A stretch of 64,000 nt of DNA from Caballeronia fortuita (GTDB lineage Bacteria; Pseudomonadota; Gammaproteobacteria; Burkholderiales; Burkholderiaceae), in the NCBI RefSeq assembly GCF_001544835.2, contig NZ_FCNX02000003.1, positions 310,001-374,000 on the forward strand, read 5' to 3'. Positions 26,798 through 36,159 of the stretch are shown here, piece after piece. The translations under genes and the position numbers were made by a program. The notes under the pieces are model-generated. The model searched no databases and was not told the origin of the DNA. It saw only the letters and a list, made by a program, of their open reading frames with translations. Each line of letters begins with the position of its first letter. Position 1 is the stretch's first letter.

Positions 26798-27724
26798 ATG
26801 TTCTATCTCACATCGCCCGAAGTGCGCGAAGCGCAGATGTTCACGCGCATGCCGGAGAAATACCGCAAGCCGGATGCGCAGACCGATTGGGCGCGCGCCA
26901 ATCGCGGCGGCATGTCCACCGATTCGTTTCTCGAAGGACCGGTCTGGGATCCGCGCGGCCATCTGTATGTGACCGACATTCCGTACGGCCGCATCTTTCG
27001 CGTTTCGCTTTCGGGCGAGTGGGATCTCGTCGCGCAGTACGACGGCGAGCCCAACGGGATGAAGCTCTTCGACGATACGCATCTGCTCATCACCGACTAT
27101 CGCAATGGGCTGATGCTGCTCGATATCGAACGCGGTGAGGTGAAGCCGTATCTGGAGCGTCGCAATTCCGAGCGCTTCAAGGGCGTGAACGACCTGACCT
27201 TCGATTCGCACGGCAACCTGTATTTCACCGATCAGGGCCAGTCCGGTCTGCACGATCCGACGGGGCGCGTGTATCGGCTGTCGCCGGACGGCAAGCTCGA
27301 CATGCTGCTCGGCAATTGCCCGAGCCCGAACGGACTCGTGCTCTCGCCCGACGAAAAGGTGCTGTACGTCGGCATGACGCGCGGCAACTGCGTGTGGCGC
27401 GTGCCGCTGCAGGCGGATGGCTCGGTCAGCAAGGTCGGCCAGTTCTTCACGTCCTACGGCCCGAGCGGCCCCGACGGTCTCACGATCGATGCCGAAGGCC
27501 GGCTGTTCATCGCGAATCCTGGGCTCGGCCGCGTATGGGTGTTGAATCGCCGCGCCGAGCCGGTCGAGATTCTGAGCGCGCATGAAGGCGTGTCGCTCAC
27601 GAACCTGTGTTTCGGCGGCGCCGACATGAAGACGCTTTACATGACCGAATCGACGAACGGTCTCGTGTTGAAGGCCGACATGACCGTTCCCGGACCGCTT
27701 CCCAAGCGGGCAAAGACCCACTGA
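26798..27724 (+). CDS. SMP-30/gluconolactonase-type lactonase
   Basis: A 308-residue six-bladed beta-propeller of the SMP-30/gluconolactonase/LRE family. Likely metal ligands are the Glu in FLEGPVWDP, the Asn in CPSPNGLVLS and the Asp in GPDGLTIDAEG. ATG 26798 has AGGAAG eight bases before it. It probably hydrolyses a sugar lactone to the acid that the dehydrogenase and RraA protein then process. It is not close in sequence to the second SMP-30 gene at 41790. Confidence 0.85.
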   Translation: MFYLTSPEVREAQMFTRMPEKYRKPDAQTDWARANRGGMSTDSFLEGPVWDPRGHLYVTDIPYGRIFRVSLSGEWDLVAQYDGEPNGMKLFDDTHLLITDYRNGLMLLDIERGEVKPYLERRNSERFKGVNDLTFDSHGNLYFTDQGQSGLHDPTGRVYRLSPDGKLDMLLGNCPSPNGLVLSPDEKVLYVGMTRGNCVWRVPLQADGSVSKVGQFFTSYGPSGPDGLTIDAEGRLFIANPGLGRVWVLNRRAEPVEILSAHEGVSLTNLCFGGADMKTLYMTESTNGLVLKADMTVPGPLPKRAKTH

Positions 27725-27807
27725 GGCTTACTGCGCCGCCGGACAGCAAAGGATCGCGCGGCGTGAATCGAGACATTGCGCCAAAGCAGCGCAGTGGAGG
27801 AGCAAGC

Positions 27808-29187
27808 ATGAATCTATCGGAAACCATCGATCAAACCCGCGCCGGGCGCTCGAACAGCGCGACGGGCGGCACGGCGCTCGCCAGCGACGATTTCGCCGCC
27901 AGCGAACGCACGCTCGCGAAGGCGTTCAGGCGCATCCTGCCGTTCATCTTCCTGTGCTACGTCGTCAGCTATCTCGACCGAACGAATGTCGGCTTCGCTG
28001 CCCTGACGATGAACAAGGATCTCGGCCTCACCGGCGAACAGTTCGGCTTCGCGGCGGGACTCTTCTCGATCGGCTACTTCCTGTTCGAGATTCCGAGCAA
28101 CCTCATCATGCAGAAGGTCGGGGCGCGCGTCTGGATCGCGCGCATCATGATCACCTGGGGCGTGTGCTCGATGCTCACCGCGTTCGTGGTCGGGCCGAAG
28201 AGCTTCGCCGCCGCGCGCTTCCTGCTCGGCATCGCGGAAGCCGGTTTCACGCCCGGCATCTATCTGTATTTCACGCACTGGTTTCCCGGCAAGTGGCGCG
28301 CCAAGGTGACGGCGGCGTTTCTCGTCGGCATTCCGGTCGCGAACATGATCGGCTCGCCGATCTCCGGCGCGTTGCTGCAACTGGGCGGATTGCACGGCCT
28401 GAAAAGCTGGCAATGGCTGCTGCTGATCGAAGGCTTGCCGGCGGTGCTGCTCGGCATCGCGTGTTTGTTCATTCTCGCCGATCGTCCCGGGAAAGCCACG
28501 TGGCTGAGCGATGAGGAGAAGGCCACGCTCGACCGGCGCCTCGCCGCCGAGCAAAGCGATATCGGCAGCAAGCACGGCAGCACGCTGCGCGACGCCATGA
28601 CCAACTGGCGCGTGTTCGTGCTCGCGTTCGTCAACTTTTGCGGAATCGTCGGATCGGTCGGCGTCGGCTTGTGGATGCCGCAGATCATCAAGCAGTTCGG
28701 CGTGACGCATTCGGTCGTCGGCTGGCTCACGGCCGTTCCGTATCTGATCGGCGCGTTCGCGATGCTGTGGTGGGCGCGCGTGGCGAACAAGGCGCACAAG
28801 CGCGTGCCGTACGTTGCCGGCGCGTTGCTGATCGCCGCCGCCGCGCTCGCATGCAGCGCACTGACCGATGTGCCGATGCTCAAGCTCATCGCCCTGTGTT
28901 TCACCGTCAGCGGAATTCTCGCGTTCCAGGCGACGTACTGGGCGATTCCCTCCAGCTTTCTCACCGGCCGCGCCGCCGCTGGCGGACTCGCGCTGATCGT
29001 GTCCGTCGGCAATCTCGGCGGCTTTGCGGGACCGTCGATGATCGGCTCGCTCAAGCAGATGTCCGGCGGCTTCACGGTGCCGCTGCTGGCCGTGTCGGCC
29101 GTGCTGCTGATCGGCGCGCTGACGATCGCATGGCTCGGCGATCCCGGCGCGAACGCCGGCGAAGCGCGCGCCGCGCGCAAGTCGTGA
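27808..29187 (+). CDS. ACS-family MFS transporter (anion:cation symporter)
   Basis: A 459-residue carrier of the anion:cation symporter family (tartrate, glucarate, phthalate carriers). Diagnostic segments are YLDRTNVGFAALTMNKDLGL in helix 1, FEIPSNLIMQKVGARVWIARIMITWG over helices 2-3 and FLLGIAEAGFTPGIYLYF in helix 4. The start follows GGAGG by seven bases. Upstream genes suggest a sugar acid or carboxylate as substrate. A clearly related carrier is at 33962. Confidence 0.87.
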   Translation: MNLSETIDQTRAGRSNSATGGTALASDDFAASERTLAKAFRRILPFIFLCYVVSYLDRTNVGFAALTMNKDLGLTGEQFGFAAGLFSIGYFLFEIPSNLIMQKVGARVWIARIMITWGVCSMLTAFVVGPKSFAAARFLLGIAEAGFTPGIYLYFTHWFPGKWRAKVTAAFLVGIPVANMIGSPISGALLQLGGLHGLKSWQWLLLIEGLPAVLLGIACLFILADRPGKATWLSDEEKATLDRRLAAEQSDIGSKHGSTLRDAMTNWRVFVLAFVNFCGIVGSVGVGLWMPQIIKQFGVTHSVVGWLTAVPYLIGAFAMLWWARVANKAHKRVPYVAGALLIAAAALACSALTDVPMLKLIALCFTVSGILAFQATYWAIPSSFLTGRAAAGGLALIVSVGNLGGFAGPSMIGSLKQMSGGFTVPLLAVSAVLLIGALTIAWLGDPGANAGEARAARKS

Positions 29188-29229
29188 TTCAACGCATCAC
29201 CCTAACCATTAAATCTGTCTGGAGACGAA

Positions 29230-30381
29230 ATGTCCGTGAAGAAGGCTCCCAAGAAAGCCAACCTTAAAACCAGTCTTGCGCTTGGGACGGTCGCAGTCGC
29301 AAGCATGACGTTCGCGTCCGGCGCCGCGCGTGCGCAAAGCAGTGTGACGCTGTACGGCATCGCCGATGTCGGCGTCGAGTATCTCAACAACACGAGCGCC
29401 GGCGGTTCGCAGGTGCGGGAAGTGTCGGGCAATCTGTCGGGTTCGCGCTGGGGTTTGAAGGGCGTCGAGGACATGGGCGGCGGGCTGAAGGCGATCTTCA
29501 ACCTCGAGGCCGGCTTCAACATCAACGACGGCACCAGTTCGCAATCGACCCGCGGTCTCGGCGCGAACGCAACGACGACGTCGCGTCTCTTCGGCCGTCA
29601 GGCGTGGGTCGGTCTCAGCTACAAAGGGCAGCAGTTGACGCTTGGCCGCCAGAACGCGCTGATCTATGAACAGTCCGTGACGTTCGATCCGATGGGCGTG
29701 TCGTCGCGTTATTCGGCGCTGTCTCTGGACTATGCGCTGGCTGCGCGTATCGATAATTCGGTGAAATACACCGGCAAGTTCGGCCCGCTGACCGCGCAGG
29801 CGATGTACAGCACGCGCTACGACACCGGCTACGGCGCCGAAGTGCCGGGCGCGCTCATCACGGGCCGCTTCTTCAGCGGCGCGTTGACGTACTCCAGCGG
29901 TCCGATCGCGGCCACCGCCGTCTACGAACAGCGCAACAGCAACACGCAGACGACGAACACGAGCACCGAACGCCGCGCGCTCGCCGCCGCGACGTACAAC
30001 TTCGGTCCGGTGACGGCCTATGCGGGCTATCGCTATCTGCGCGCATCGAACGCGTTCTTGCCGACGAATCCCATCGCCGTGGCCAACGGTTCCGACGCGA
30101 ACGCCGCGAACCTCTACTGGCTCGGCGCGCAATATCTGATCACGCCGTCGTTCCAGCTTACGGCGGTCGGCTACTACCACGACGTACATTCGACGGGCGC
30201 GGACCCGTGGCTTGCCGTCCTGAACGCTGACTACTTCCTGTCGAAGCGGACCGATCTGTACGCGAGCGTCGCCTACGCGCACAACAAGGACAACTCGGCG
30301 CTCGGCGTGAACGGCTACGGCACGGTTACGCCAGGGCATAACCAGACCGGCGTGACCATCGGTCTGCGCCAGAAGTTCTGA
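29230..30381 (+). CDS. OmpC-type trimeric porin
   Basis: A 383-residue outer-membrane porin of the Burkholderiaceae gram-negative porin family. A signal peptide of about 35 residues ends ASGAARA before QSSVTLYGIADVG, the standard mature start. The SRWGLKGVEDMGGGLKAIFNLEAGF segment follows, and the chain ends in Phe, as outer-membrane barrels do. It sits inside the lactone/acid operon 42 bp after the ACS carrier and probably gives the outer-membrane path for the same substrate. Confidence 0.92.
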   Translation: MSVKKAPKKANLKTSLALGTVAVASMTFASGAARAQSSVTLYGIADVGVEYLNNTSAGGSQVREVSGNLSGSRWGLKGVEDMGGGLKAIFNLEAGFNINDGTSSQSTRGLGANATTTSRLFGRQAWVGLSYKGQQLTLGRQNALIYEQSVTFDPMGVSSRYSALSLDYALAARIDNSVKYTGKFGPLTAQAMYSTRYDTGYGAEVPGALITGRFFSGALTYSSGPIAATAVYEQRNSNTQTTNTSTERRALAAATYNFGPVTAYAGYRYLRASNAFLPTNPIAVANGSDANAANLYWLGAQYLITPSFQLTAVGYYHDVHSTGADPWLAVLNADYFLSKRTDLYASVAYAHNKDNSALGVNGYGTVTPGHNQTGVTIGLRQKF

Positions 30382-30394
30382 CGAGGACACCGCC

Positions 30395-31438
30395 GTGCAG
30401 ATCGTCCATGCGCCTCATTTGCCCGTCCGCGAAGAATGGCTCGCGCTGCATCAAGAGCCGATTCTCGAGCCGGATCTGCCCATCGTCGATGCACACCATC
30501 ATCTGTGGGACCGGCAAAGCGGGCGCTATCTGACGGACGAGTTCGCGAAGGATGTCGGCAGCGGGCATCGCATCGTGGCGAGCGTGTATGTGCAGTGCCG
30601 CTCGATGCTGCGTAAGCACGGTCCCGCCGCGATGAAGCCGGTCGGCGAAGCGGAGTTCGCCAACGGCATCTCCGCGATGTTCGCAAGCGGCGCGTATGGA
30701 CCGACGAAAGCGTGCGATGCGATCGTCGGCGGCGCGGATCTCGCGCTGGGCGATGCGGTCGCGCCCGTGCTCGAGGCCATGCTTCAGGTCACGGGCGGAC
30801 GCTTGCGCGGCATCCGCAATCCGCTCGCGTGGCATGCGAGTCCCGAGGTGAGTTCGAGCCCCGTGACGCCGCCGCGCGATCTCATGGCGAACGCGGTCTT
30901 CCGGCAAGGCGTGGCGAATCTGGCGCGTTACGGTCTGTCGCTGGACGCGTGGGTTTATCACACGCAACTGGCGGAGCTTTACGCGCTGGCGCGCGCCGCG
31001 GCGGATGTCACTGTCGTCATCGATCACTTCGGCGGGCCGCTCGGCGTCGGACCGCATGCGAATAAACGAGAGGACGCCGCAGCGCAATGGCGCCGGCAGC
31101 TTGCGCGGCTGGCGAGCCTGCCCAACACGCGCATGAAGCTGGGCGGCGCGGGCCTGACCGTGTTCGGCTTCGATTTCGCGTCGCGCGCAACGCCGCCGTC
31201 GTCGGAGGAGCTGGCCGCTGCATGGCGACCTTATTTCGAAACGTGCATCGAACTGTTCGGCGTGAACCGCTGCATGTTCGAGAGCAACTTTCCCGTCGAC
31301 AAGGGGATGTTCAGCTACGCCGTGCTGTGGAATGCCTTCAAGCGGCTTGCGCATTTCCTGTCCGCGGATGAAAAGGCCGCGCTGTTCAGCGGCACCGCCG
31401 CGGCGACGTATCGCTTGCGGCTATCAGGAGACGAATGA
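30395..31438 (+). CDS. Amidohydrolase-2 family hydrolase (lactonase-like)
   Basis: A 347-residue TIM-barrel metal hydrolase. The metal motif is IVDAHHHLWD near residue 30; further ligands are the His in VIDHFGG and the segment CMFESNFPVDKG near the C-terminus. This is the L-fuconolactonase/2-pyrone-4,6-dicarboxylate lactonase group. The start is GTG 30395 with GAGGA at proper spacing. It overlaps the next transporter gene. A truncated relative of the same family is at 35358 on the other strand, so the region once held two copies. Substrate unknown; a lactone is most likely. Confidence 0.85.
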   Translation: MQIVHAPHLPVREEWLALHQEPILEPDLPIVDAHHHLWDRQSGRYLTDEFAKDVGSGHRIVASVYVQCRSMLRKHGPAAMKPVGEAEFANGISAMFASGAYGPTKACDAIVGGADLALGDAVAPVLEAMLQVTGGRLRGIRNPLAWHASPEVSSSPVTPPRDLMANAVFRQGVANLARYGLSLDAWVYHTQLAELYALARAAADVTVVIDHFGGPLGVGPHANKREDAAAQWRRQLARLASLPNTRMKLGGAGLTVFGFDFASRATPPSSEELAAAWRPYFETCIELFGVNRCMFESNFPVDKGMFSYAVLWNAFKRLAHFLSADEKAALFSGTAAATYRLRLSGDE

Positions 31439-32712
31439 TGAAAACGAGTGCAAACATGGCAGCAGGCGCAGTCGTGCACGAAGAAGAGGGCAGGCGTTAC
31501 AAGGACATCACGCGCGGCGAATGGCGTTCGCTGACGCTCGCCGGTCTCGGCTGGACTTTCGAGAGCTATGACTCGTTCCTGCTCTCGCTTCTTTTGCCGA
31601 CGCTCGCGCTGCAATTCGGTCTGACGAAAGCGCAACTCGGGCTCTTCACGAGCATCACGGCGGCGGGACAGATTCTAGGCGGCATTCTGTTCGGCTACGT
31701 GTCGGATCGGCTGGGGCGGGTTCGCACGGCGCTGCTTTGCATCGGCATCTATTCGCTGTTCTCGGGGCTGCTTGCATTCGCGCCGAACGAACACTGGTTC
31801 GCGACGATCCGCTTTTTCGGCGCACTCGGCATGGGCGGCACGTGGACGGCGGGCGCGGCGCTCATCGCCGAAACGTGGCACGCGAGCCGTCGCGGTAAGG
31901 GCGGCGCGCTGATGCAGATGGGCTTGCCCATCGGCGCGATTCTCGCGATCACGATTTCAGGCATCGTCAGCGGCGTCAACGACGGTCTCGCGGGTCACGG
32001 ATGGCGCGTGCTGTTTCTCATCGGCGCGCTGCCGTTCTTCATCCTCTTCTTCGTCGCGCGCAAGACGCCAGAATCGCCGATCTGGCTCGAACGCAAGCAT
32101 GCGAAGGCGCAAGCAAAGACCGCTTCCGTCGATGCGAAGCTCAACGTGCGCGGCCTGCTCACCGCCTTCATGTTCATCTTCTTTCTGCAATACCTCTATT
32201 GGGGCGTCTTCACGTGGACGCCGATGTTCCTCGTCACGGTCAAGCACCTCGATTTCGTGCATAGCCTCAAGTTCGTGCTCGCATTGCAATTCGGCGCGAT
32301 CTCGGGCTTTTTGCTGTTCTCCGCATTCGTCGATCGTCTTGGCCGCCGGCCGATGTTCATGGCGTATCTGCTCGTCGGCGCGGCAGCGGTGTTCGGCTAC
32401 ATCCTGTCATCGAACGCGCTCGTGCTGATGGTCGCCATCTTTTTCACGGGCTTCAGCGTCAACGGCATCTTCGCGGGCGCGGGACCGTTCCTCGCGGAGA
32501 TCATCGGCAATACGGCATCGCGCGGCTTTCTCATGGGCCTCGCCTACAACGGCGGCCGGCTCGGCGGATTCATCGCGCCGCTCGTCATCGGAACGTTGGC
32601 CTCGACTGCGGGCGGCTTCGTGCTGGGCTTGTCGACGACCATCGTCGCGTTCATCGCCGCCGCGATCGTCGTGTTCTTCGCGCCGGAGACGCGCGGCAAG
32701 ACACTCGCATGA
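31435..32712 (+). CDS. AAHS-type MFS transporter
   Basis: A 425-residue major facilitator with a cytoplasmic N-terminus of about 35 residues, then SLTLAGLGWTFESYDSFLLSLLLPTLALQF and GYVSDRLGRVRTA. This places it in the aromatic acid:H+ symporter/sialic acid-like group. Two adjacent ATGs exist (31435 and 31438); the second has the better distance from AGGAG. It overlaps the amidohydrolase stop and its own stop overlaps the next ATG, so three genes are translationally coupled. Substrate not readable. Confidence 0.83.
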   Translation: MMKTSANMAAGAVVHEEEGRRYKDITRGEWRSLTLAGLGWTFESYDSFLLSLLLPTLALQFGLTKAQLGLFTSITAAGQILGGILFGYVSDRLGRVRTALLCIGIYSLFSGLLAFAPNEHWFATIRFFGALGMGGTWTAGAALIAETWHASRRGKGGALMQMGLPIGAILAITISGIVSGVNDGLAGHGWRVLFLIGALPFFILFFVARKTPESPIWLERKHAKAQAKTASVDAKLNVRGLLTAFMFIFFLQYLYWGVFTWTPMFLVTVKHLDFVHSLKFVLALQFGAISGFLLFSAFVDRLGRRPMFMAYLLVGAAAVFGYILSSNALVLMVAIFFTGFSVNGIFAGAGPFLAEIIGNTASRGFLMGLAYNGGRLGGFIAPLVIGTLASTAGGFVLGLSTTIVAFIAAAIVVFFAPETRGKTLA

Positions 32713-33947
32713 CGACGGCCGCCAGTCAGCCGGGATGGATCGGCAGGCTCTTTCCCGCCCTCAACGAAGCGCCGCTGCGGCGCTATCTGAGCGGGCAGGT
32801 TGCATCGGTGCTCGGAAGCTGGACGCAGAACGTCACGCTGAACCTGCTCGTGTATCACCTGTCGGGATCGGCGGCGATACTCGCGCTGCTCAACTTTCTG
32901 CTGTATGGGCCGCAACTGGTCGTCGCGCCCGTCGCCGGATCGCGTATTCGCGCGGAGAACGCGCGCAGCGTGACGCTCTGCGTGCTGACGACATCGCTCG
33001 TATTGACGGGCAGTCTCATCACGCTGTCCGCGTTGGGCGTGCTGAACGTGCCGCTGATTCTCGCGCATGCGCTGGCAATCGGCATTTCGAGCGCGATCGA
33101 AGTGCCCGCGCGTCAGGTGCTGCTGTTGACGAGCCTGCGCGATACGAGCCTGACATCGAACGCGGTCGCAATGAACACGATGGTCTACAACGTCGGCCGC
33201 ATGGTCGGCCCGACGATTGCGGGCTTCGTATATCCGACGCTCGGCCCGCGGGCATCGTTTGCGATTTATGCACTCGCGCTCTGCTTCATGGCGGTATGCG
33301 TGCGTTCGATCCGGCTCTCCGCCAACGTACGTGCCGCGCGCCCGGACAGCAGCTTGCGCGATGCAGTCGGCTACGTGATGTCGGACGCGTTTTCCGCGCG
33401 CTATCTGCCGATTCTCGCGTGCATCGGTCTGTTCGCGGCGAGCTATCAGACGCTCGTGCCGCTTCTCGCGGACCGCGCGTTTCACGATGCCGCGCACTAT
33501 ACCGGCGTGTTCTTCGCGTGTGCGGGCGCGGGTTCGCTGAGCTCGGCCGTGCTGCTGTCGTCGGCGCTCGGGCCGCGTGCATCGGCGCGGTTCATCGCTT
33601 GGGCGCCGTGGACCGCGATCGTCGCGCTGCTGGTGCTCGCGACGACGAGCGCGGTGGGCGCATCGATGCCCGCGTTCTACGCGCTGGGGTTCAGCCTCAC
33701 GTTCGCGGCGACATCGACGAATGCAACGATCCAGCGCCGATGCCCCGAGCACGTGCGCGGCGGACTCGTCGGCATGTACGGCATGGCCTACAACGGAACG
33801 ATGCCGTTCGGCTATCTGCTCGTCGGCACGGTGTCCGAGGCGCTCGGCGTGCGTCACACATTCGCGGCGATGGCCGTGGTGCTCGCAGTGGGCATCATGT
33901 CCATCGTCGCCTGGCAAAGATTCAAAGTACAGCGCGAAGGCGCATAG
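32709..33947 (+). CDS. MFS_3/EntS-like transporter, possible exporter
   Basis: A 412-residue 12-helix carrier of the MFS_3 (transmembrane secretion effector/EntS) type, seen in PALNEAPLRRYLSGQVASVLGSWTQNVTLNLLVYHLSGSAA split over residues 15-58. Proteins of this group are mostly exporters of siderophores or drugs, unlike the uptake carriers on both sides. ATGA overlap with the preceding gene couples their translation. Its presence inside a catabolic operon suggests efflux of an intermediate or of excess substrate; this is inference only. Confidence 0.8.
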   Translation: MTTAASQPGWIGRLFPALNEAPLRRYLSGQVASVLGSWTQNVTLNLLVYHLSGSAAILALLNFLLYGPQLVVAPVAGSRIRAENARSVTLCVLTTSLVLTGSLITLSALGVLNVPLILAHALAIGISSAIEVPARQVLLLTSLRDTSLTSNAVAMNTMVYNVGRMVGPTIAGFVYPTLGPRASFAIYALALCFMAVCVRSIRLSANVRAARPDSSLRDAVGYVMSDAFSARYLPILACIGLFAASYQTLVPLLADRAFHDAAHYTGVFFACAGAGSLSSAVLLSSALGPRASARFIAWAPWTAIVALLVLATTSAVGASMPAFYALGFSLTFAATSTNATIQRRCPEHVRGGLVGMYGMAYNGTMPFGYLLVGTVSEALGVRHTFAAMAVVLAVGIMSIVAWQRFKVQREGA

Positions 33948-33961
33948 GATTGGAGACGAAC

Positions 33962-35278
33962 ATGGCAATTGCAGGCAACGCGACGCTCGAGCATCAGACG
34001 ATGCGCAAGGTCATCTGGCGGCTACTGCCGTTCCTCATGGTCTGCTATCTGATGGCGTTCATCGATCGGGGCAACGTCGGCATGGCGTCGCTTCAGATGA
34101 ATCACGACATCGGCATGTCAGCGAAGGTATTCGGGCTGGGCGCGAGTCTCTTCTTCGTGTCGTACTTCATCTGCGAAGTGCCGAGCAACATCGCCCTCGA
34201 AAAGTACGGCGCGCGCGTCTGGATCGCGCGGATCATGATTACGTGGGGACTGGTGTCGGCAGCGACCGCGCTCGTGCATAACGCGACGACGTTCTACATT
34301 CTGCGGTTCCTGCTCGGCGCGGCCGAAGCCGGCTTCGCACCGGGCGTTCTGCTGTATCTCTCTTACTGGGTGCCGAAGGCGTACCGTGCGCGCGTGGTCT
34401 CGACCTTCATGGTGTCCATTCCGGCGGCGAGCTTCATCGGCTCGCCCATCTCGGCGCTGTTGCTGCAGATGGATGGTCTTGCGGGTCTGCGCGGCTGGCA
34501 CTGGCTCTTCATCCTCGAAGGCGTGCCGACGGTGCTGCTCGGCATCGCGTGTCTCTTCATGTTGACGGACAAGCCCGCGAAGGCGTCGTGGCTCAACGAA
34601 GACGAGCGCACGTGGCTGCTCGGCGCGCTCGCCGCCGACAGCGCACAGCCGAAGAAGGTCGCCGCGATGCCGTTGACGAAGCTCTTTCGCAATCGCTATG
34701 TGTTGTGCCTCGCGCTCGTCGATACGTGCGCGTCCGCTGCAGGCAGCACGCTATCCGTGTGGCAGCCGCAATTGCTGAAGTCGTACGGGCTCAGCGTGTT
34801 GCAGACGGGCATGCTGAACGCCGTGCCGTATGCGCTGGCATCGGTATTGATGATCTTCTGGGGCCGCCATTCCGACCGCACGAAGGAGCATCGCTGGCAT
34901 ACCGTCGTGCCGATGCTGCTGATCGGCGGCGGTCTCTTCGCCACGTCGCTCAGCGGTTCGCTGCTGCCGACGGTGTGCATGCTGTGCGCCGTGCTCGTCG
35001 GCGCGTATGCGTTCAAGGGACCGTTCTGGGCGCTCGCATCGGACATGTTGTCGAACAGCACCATCGCAGCGGGGCTTGCGACGGTCAATGCCATCGCGAA
35101 TCTGCTCGGCGGCGGCCTGATGGTGAACGTCTACGGCTGGGTCAAGGAAGCGACGGGCAGTTATTCGCTTGCGCTCATGCCGCTTGCCATCCTCACGCTG
35201 GTCAGCGTCGCGACGCTGCTGCTCCTGACGCGCAACGGGCAATCGGGGCGCGTCGTCGGCAAGACGGAGGCGGCCTAA
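33962..35278 (+). CDS. ACS-family MFS transporter, second copy in the operon
   Basis: A 438-residue anion:cation symporter with YLMAFIDRGNVGMASLQMNHDIGM in helix 1 and EVPSNIALEKYGARVWIARIMITWG in helices 2-3. It is a relative of the carrier at 27808 but with many differences in the substrate region. ATG 33962 has GGAG five bases before it. It is the last gene of the plus-strand run; a hairpin at 35315-35349 follows. Together with three other carriers it makes four transporters in 7.5 kb. Confidence 0.87.
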   Translation: MAIAGNATLEHQTMRKVIWRLLPFLMVCYLMAFIDRGNVGMASLQMNHDIGMSAKVFGLGASLFFVSYFICEVPSNIALEKYGARVWIARIMITWGLVSAATALVHNATTFYILRFLLGAAEAGFAPGVLLYLSYWVPKAYRARVVSTFMVSIPAASFIGSPISALLLQMDGLAGLRGWHWLFILEGVPTVLLGIACLFMLTDKPAKASWLNEDERTWLLGALAADSAQPKKVAAMPLTKLFRNRYVLCLALVDTCASAAGSTLSVWQPQLLKSYGLSVLQTGMLNAVPYALASVLMIFWGRHSDRTKEHRWHTVVPMLLIGGGLFATSLSGSLLPTVCMLCAVLVGAYAFKGPFWALASDMLSNSTIAAGLATVNAIANLLGGGLMVNVYGWVKEATGSYSLALMPLAILTLVSVATLLLLTRNGQSGRVVGKTEAA

Positions 35279-35314
35279 GCATCGAAGAATCGGCGCGAGG
35301 CGCGCGTCACCCGG

Positions 35315-35349
35315 GCGGACCTGCGCGTCGTCGTGACGTGCAGGTCCGC
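35315..35349. terminator. Hairpin between converging genes
   Basis: GCGGACCTGC (35315-35324) and GCAGGTCCGC (35340-35349) are perfect 10-bp inverted repeats with a 15-base loop. The position, just past the stop of the plus-strand transporter and before the end of the minus-strand amidohydrolase fragment, suits a bidirectional terminator. There is no T-run, so intrinsic termination is not certain. Confidence 0.5.
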
Positions 35350-35357
35350 TGCCCGCC

Positions 35358-36157
35358 TCAAGCAAGGCGATAGACGTTCGACACCGTGCCCCGGAACAAC
35401 GCCTGACGATCTTGTGCGCTCGCATCCGTGGTGAGACGCTTGAATGCATTCCAGCCGTTGCTGAACGGGTAAGAGCCTTTGTCGACCGGAAAATTGCTTT
35501 CGAACATGCAGCGATTCGCACCGAACGCTTCGATGCACGTATGCATCCACGGCTTCCATGTCTCAGCGAGTTCGATGGACGAGGGCGGCTTCTCGCCCTG
35601 TTCGAAGTCGAAGCCGTTGATCCTCATGCCCGGCCCGCCCAGCTTCACATAAACGTTGGGCAACTGGGCGAGTTCGCGCATGGAGCGCGACCACGCATCG
35701 AAGTCTTCTTTCCGATGATCCGTATAGCTGCCGATTCGCACCACGTCACCGCAATGGTTGATCATGAACGGCGTATCGGGATTTGCCTTGGCGAGGTCGA
35801 ACCGCTCGGGAAGCTGAGGGAAGAAGAGCCACGCATCGTAAGAAATGCCCAAAGACTTCAGTTGCGCCACGCCCGCACGATAATTCGCGTCGAGCAGCAA
35901 GCCGCGCGGAACCGCCGAAAGCGGATTCACGAGCGTTGCGTCGGCGTCCCACGTCACCAGATGACGCACGCCTCGCAGGCGGCCGTCGCCCGCTTGCAAT
36001 TCGGCTTCGAGCACGTCTCGCACCGCGGCCCCGCGCCTGAGATCCGCATATCCGACGATGCCTCTCGCAACCTCGGGCTTATCCTGCTGCATGGGCGCGG
36101 TGACTTGCGCGACATACTCGATCTCGCCGACAGAACGAAGCGCTTCCGGACCCGTCG
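35358..36157 (-). pseudogene. Amidohydrolase-2 family gene, 5' truncated
   Basis: About 265 residues of an amidohydrolase related to the intact one at 30395, including GRLRGVRHLVTWD, MINHCGDVV, VYVKLGGPGM and CMFESNFPVDKG. Similarity begins abruptly at GPEALRSVGEIEY near 36155; the first 75 or so residues, with the start codon and the HxH metal motif, are missing. The frame stays open further upstream, but that sequence does not resemble the family and is the antisense of another gene fragment. Without the HxH motif the product could not be active. The break coincides with the end of the plus-strand remnant at 36160. Confidence 0.75.
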
Positions 36158-36159
36158 CC

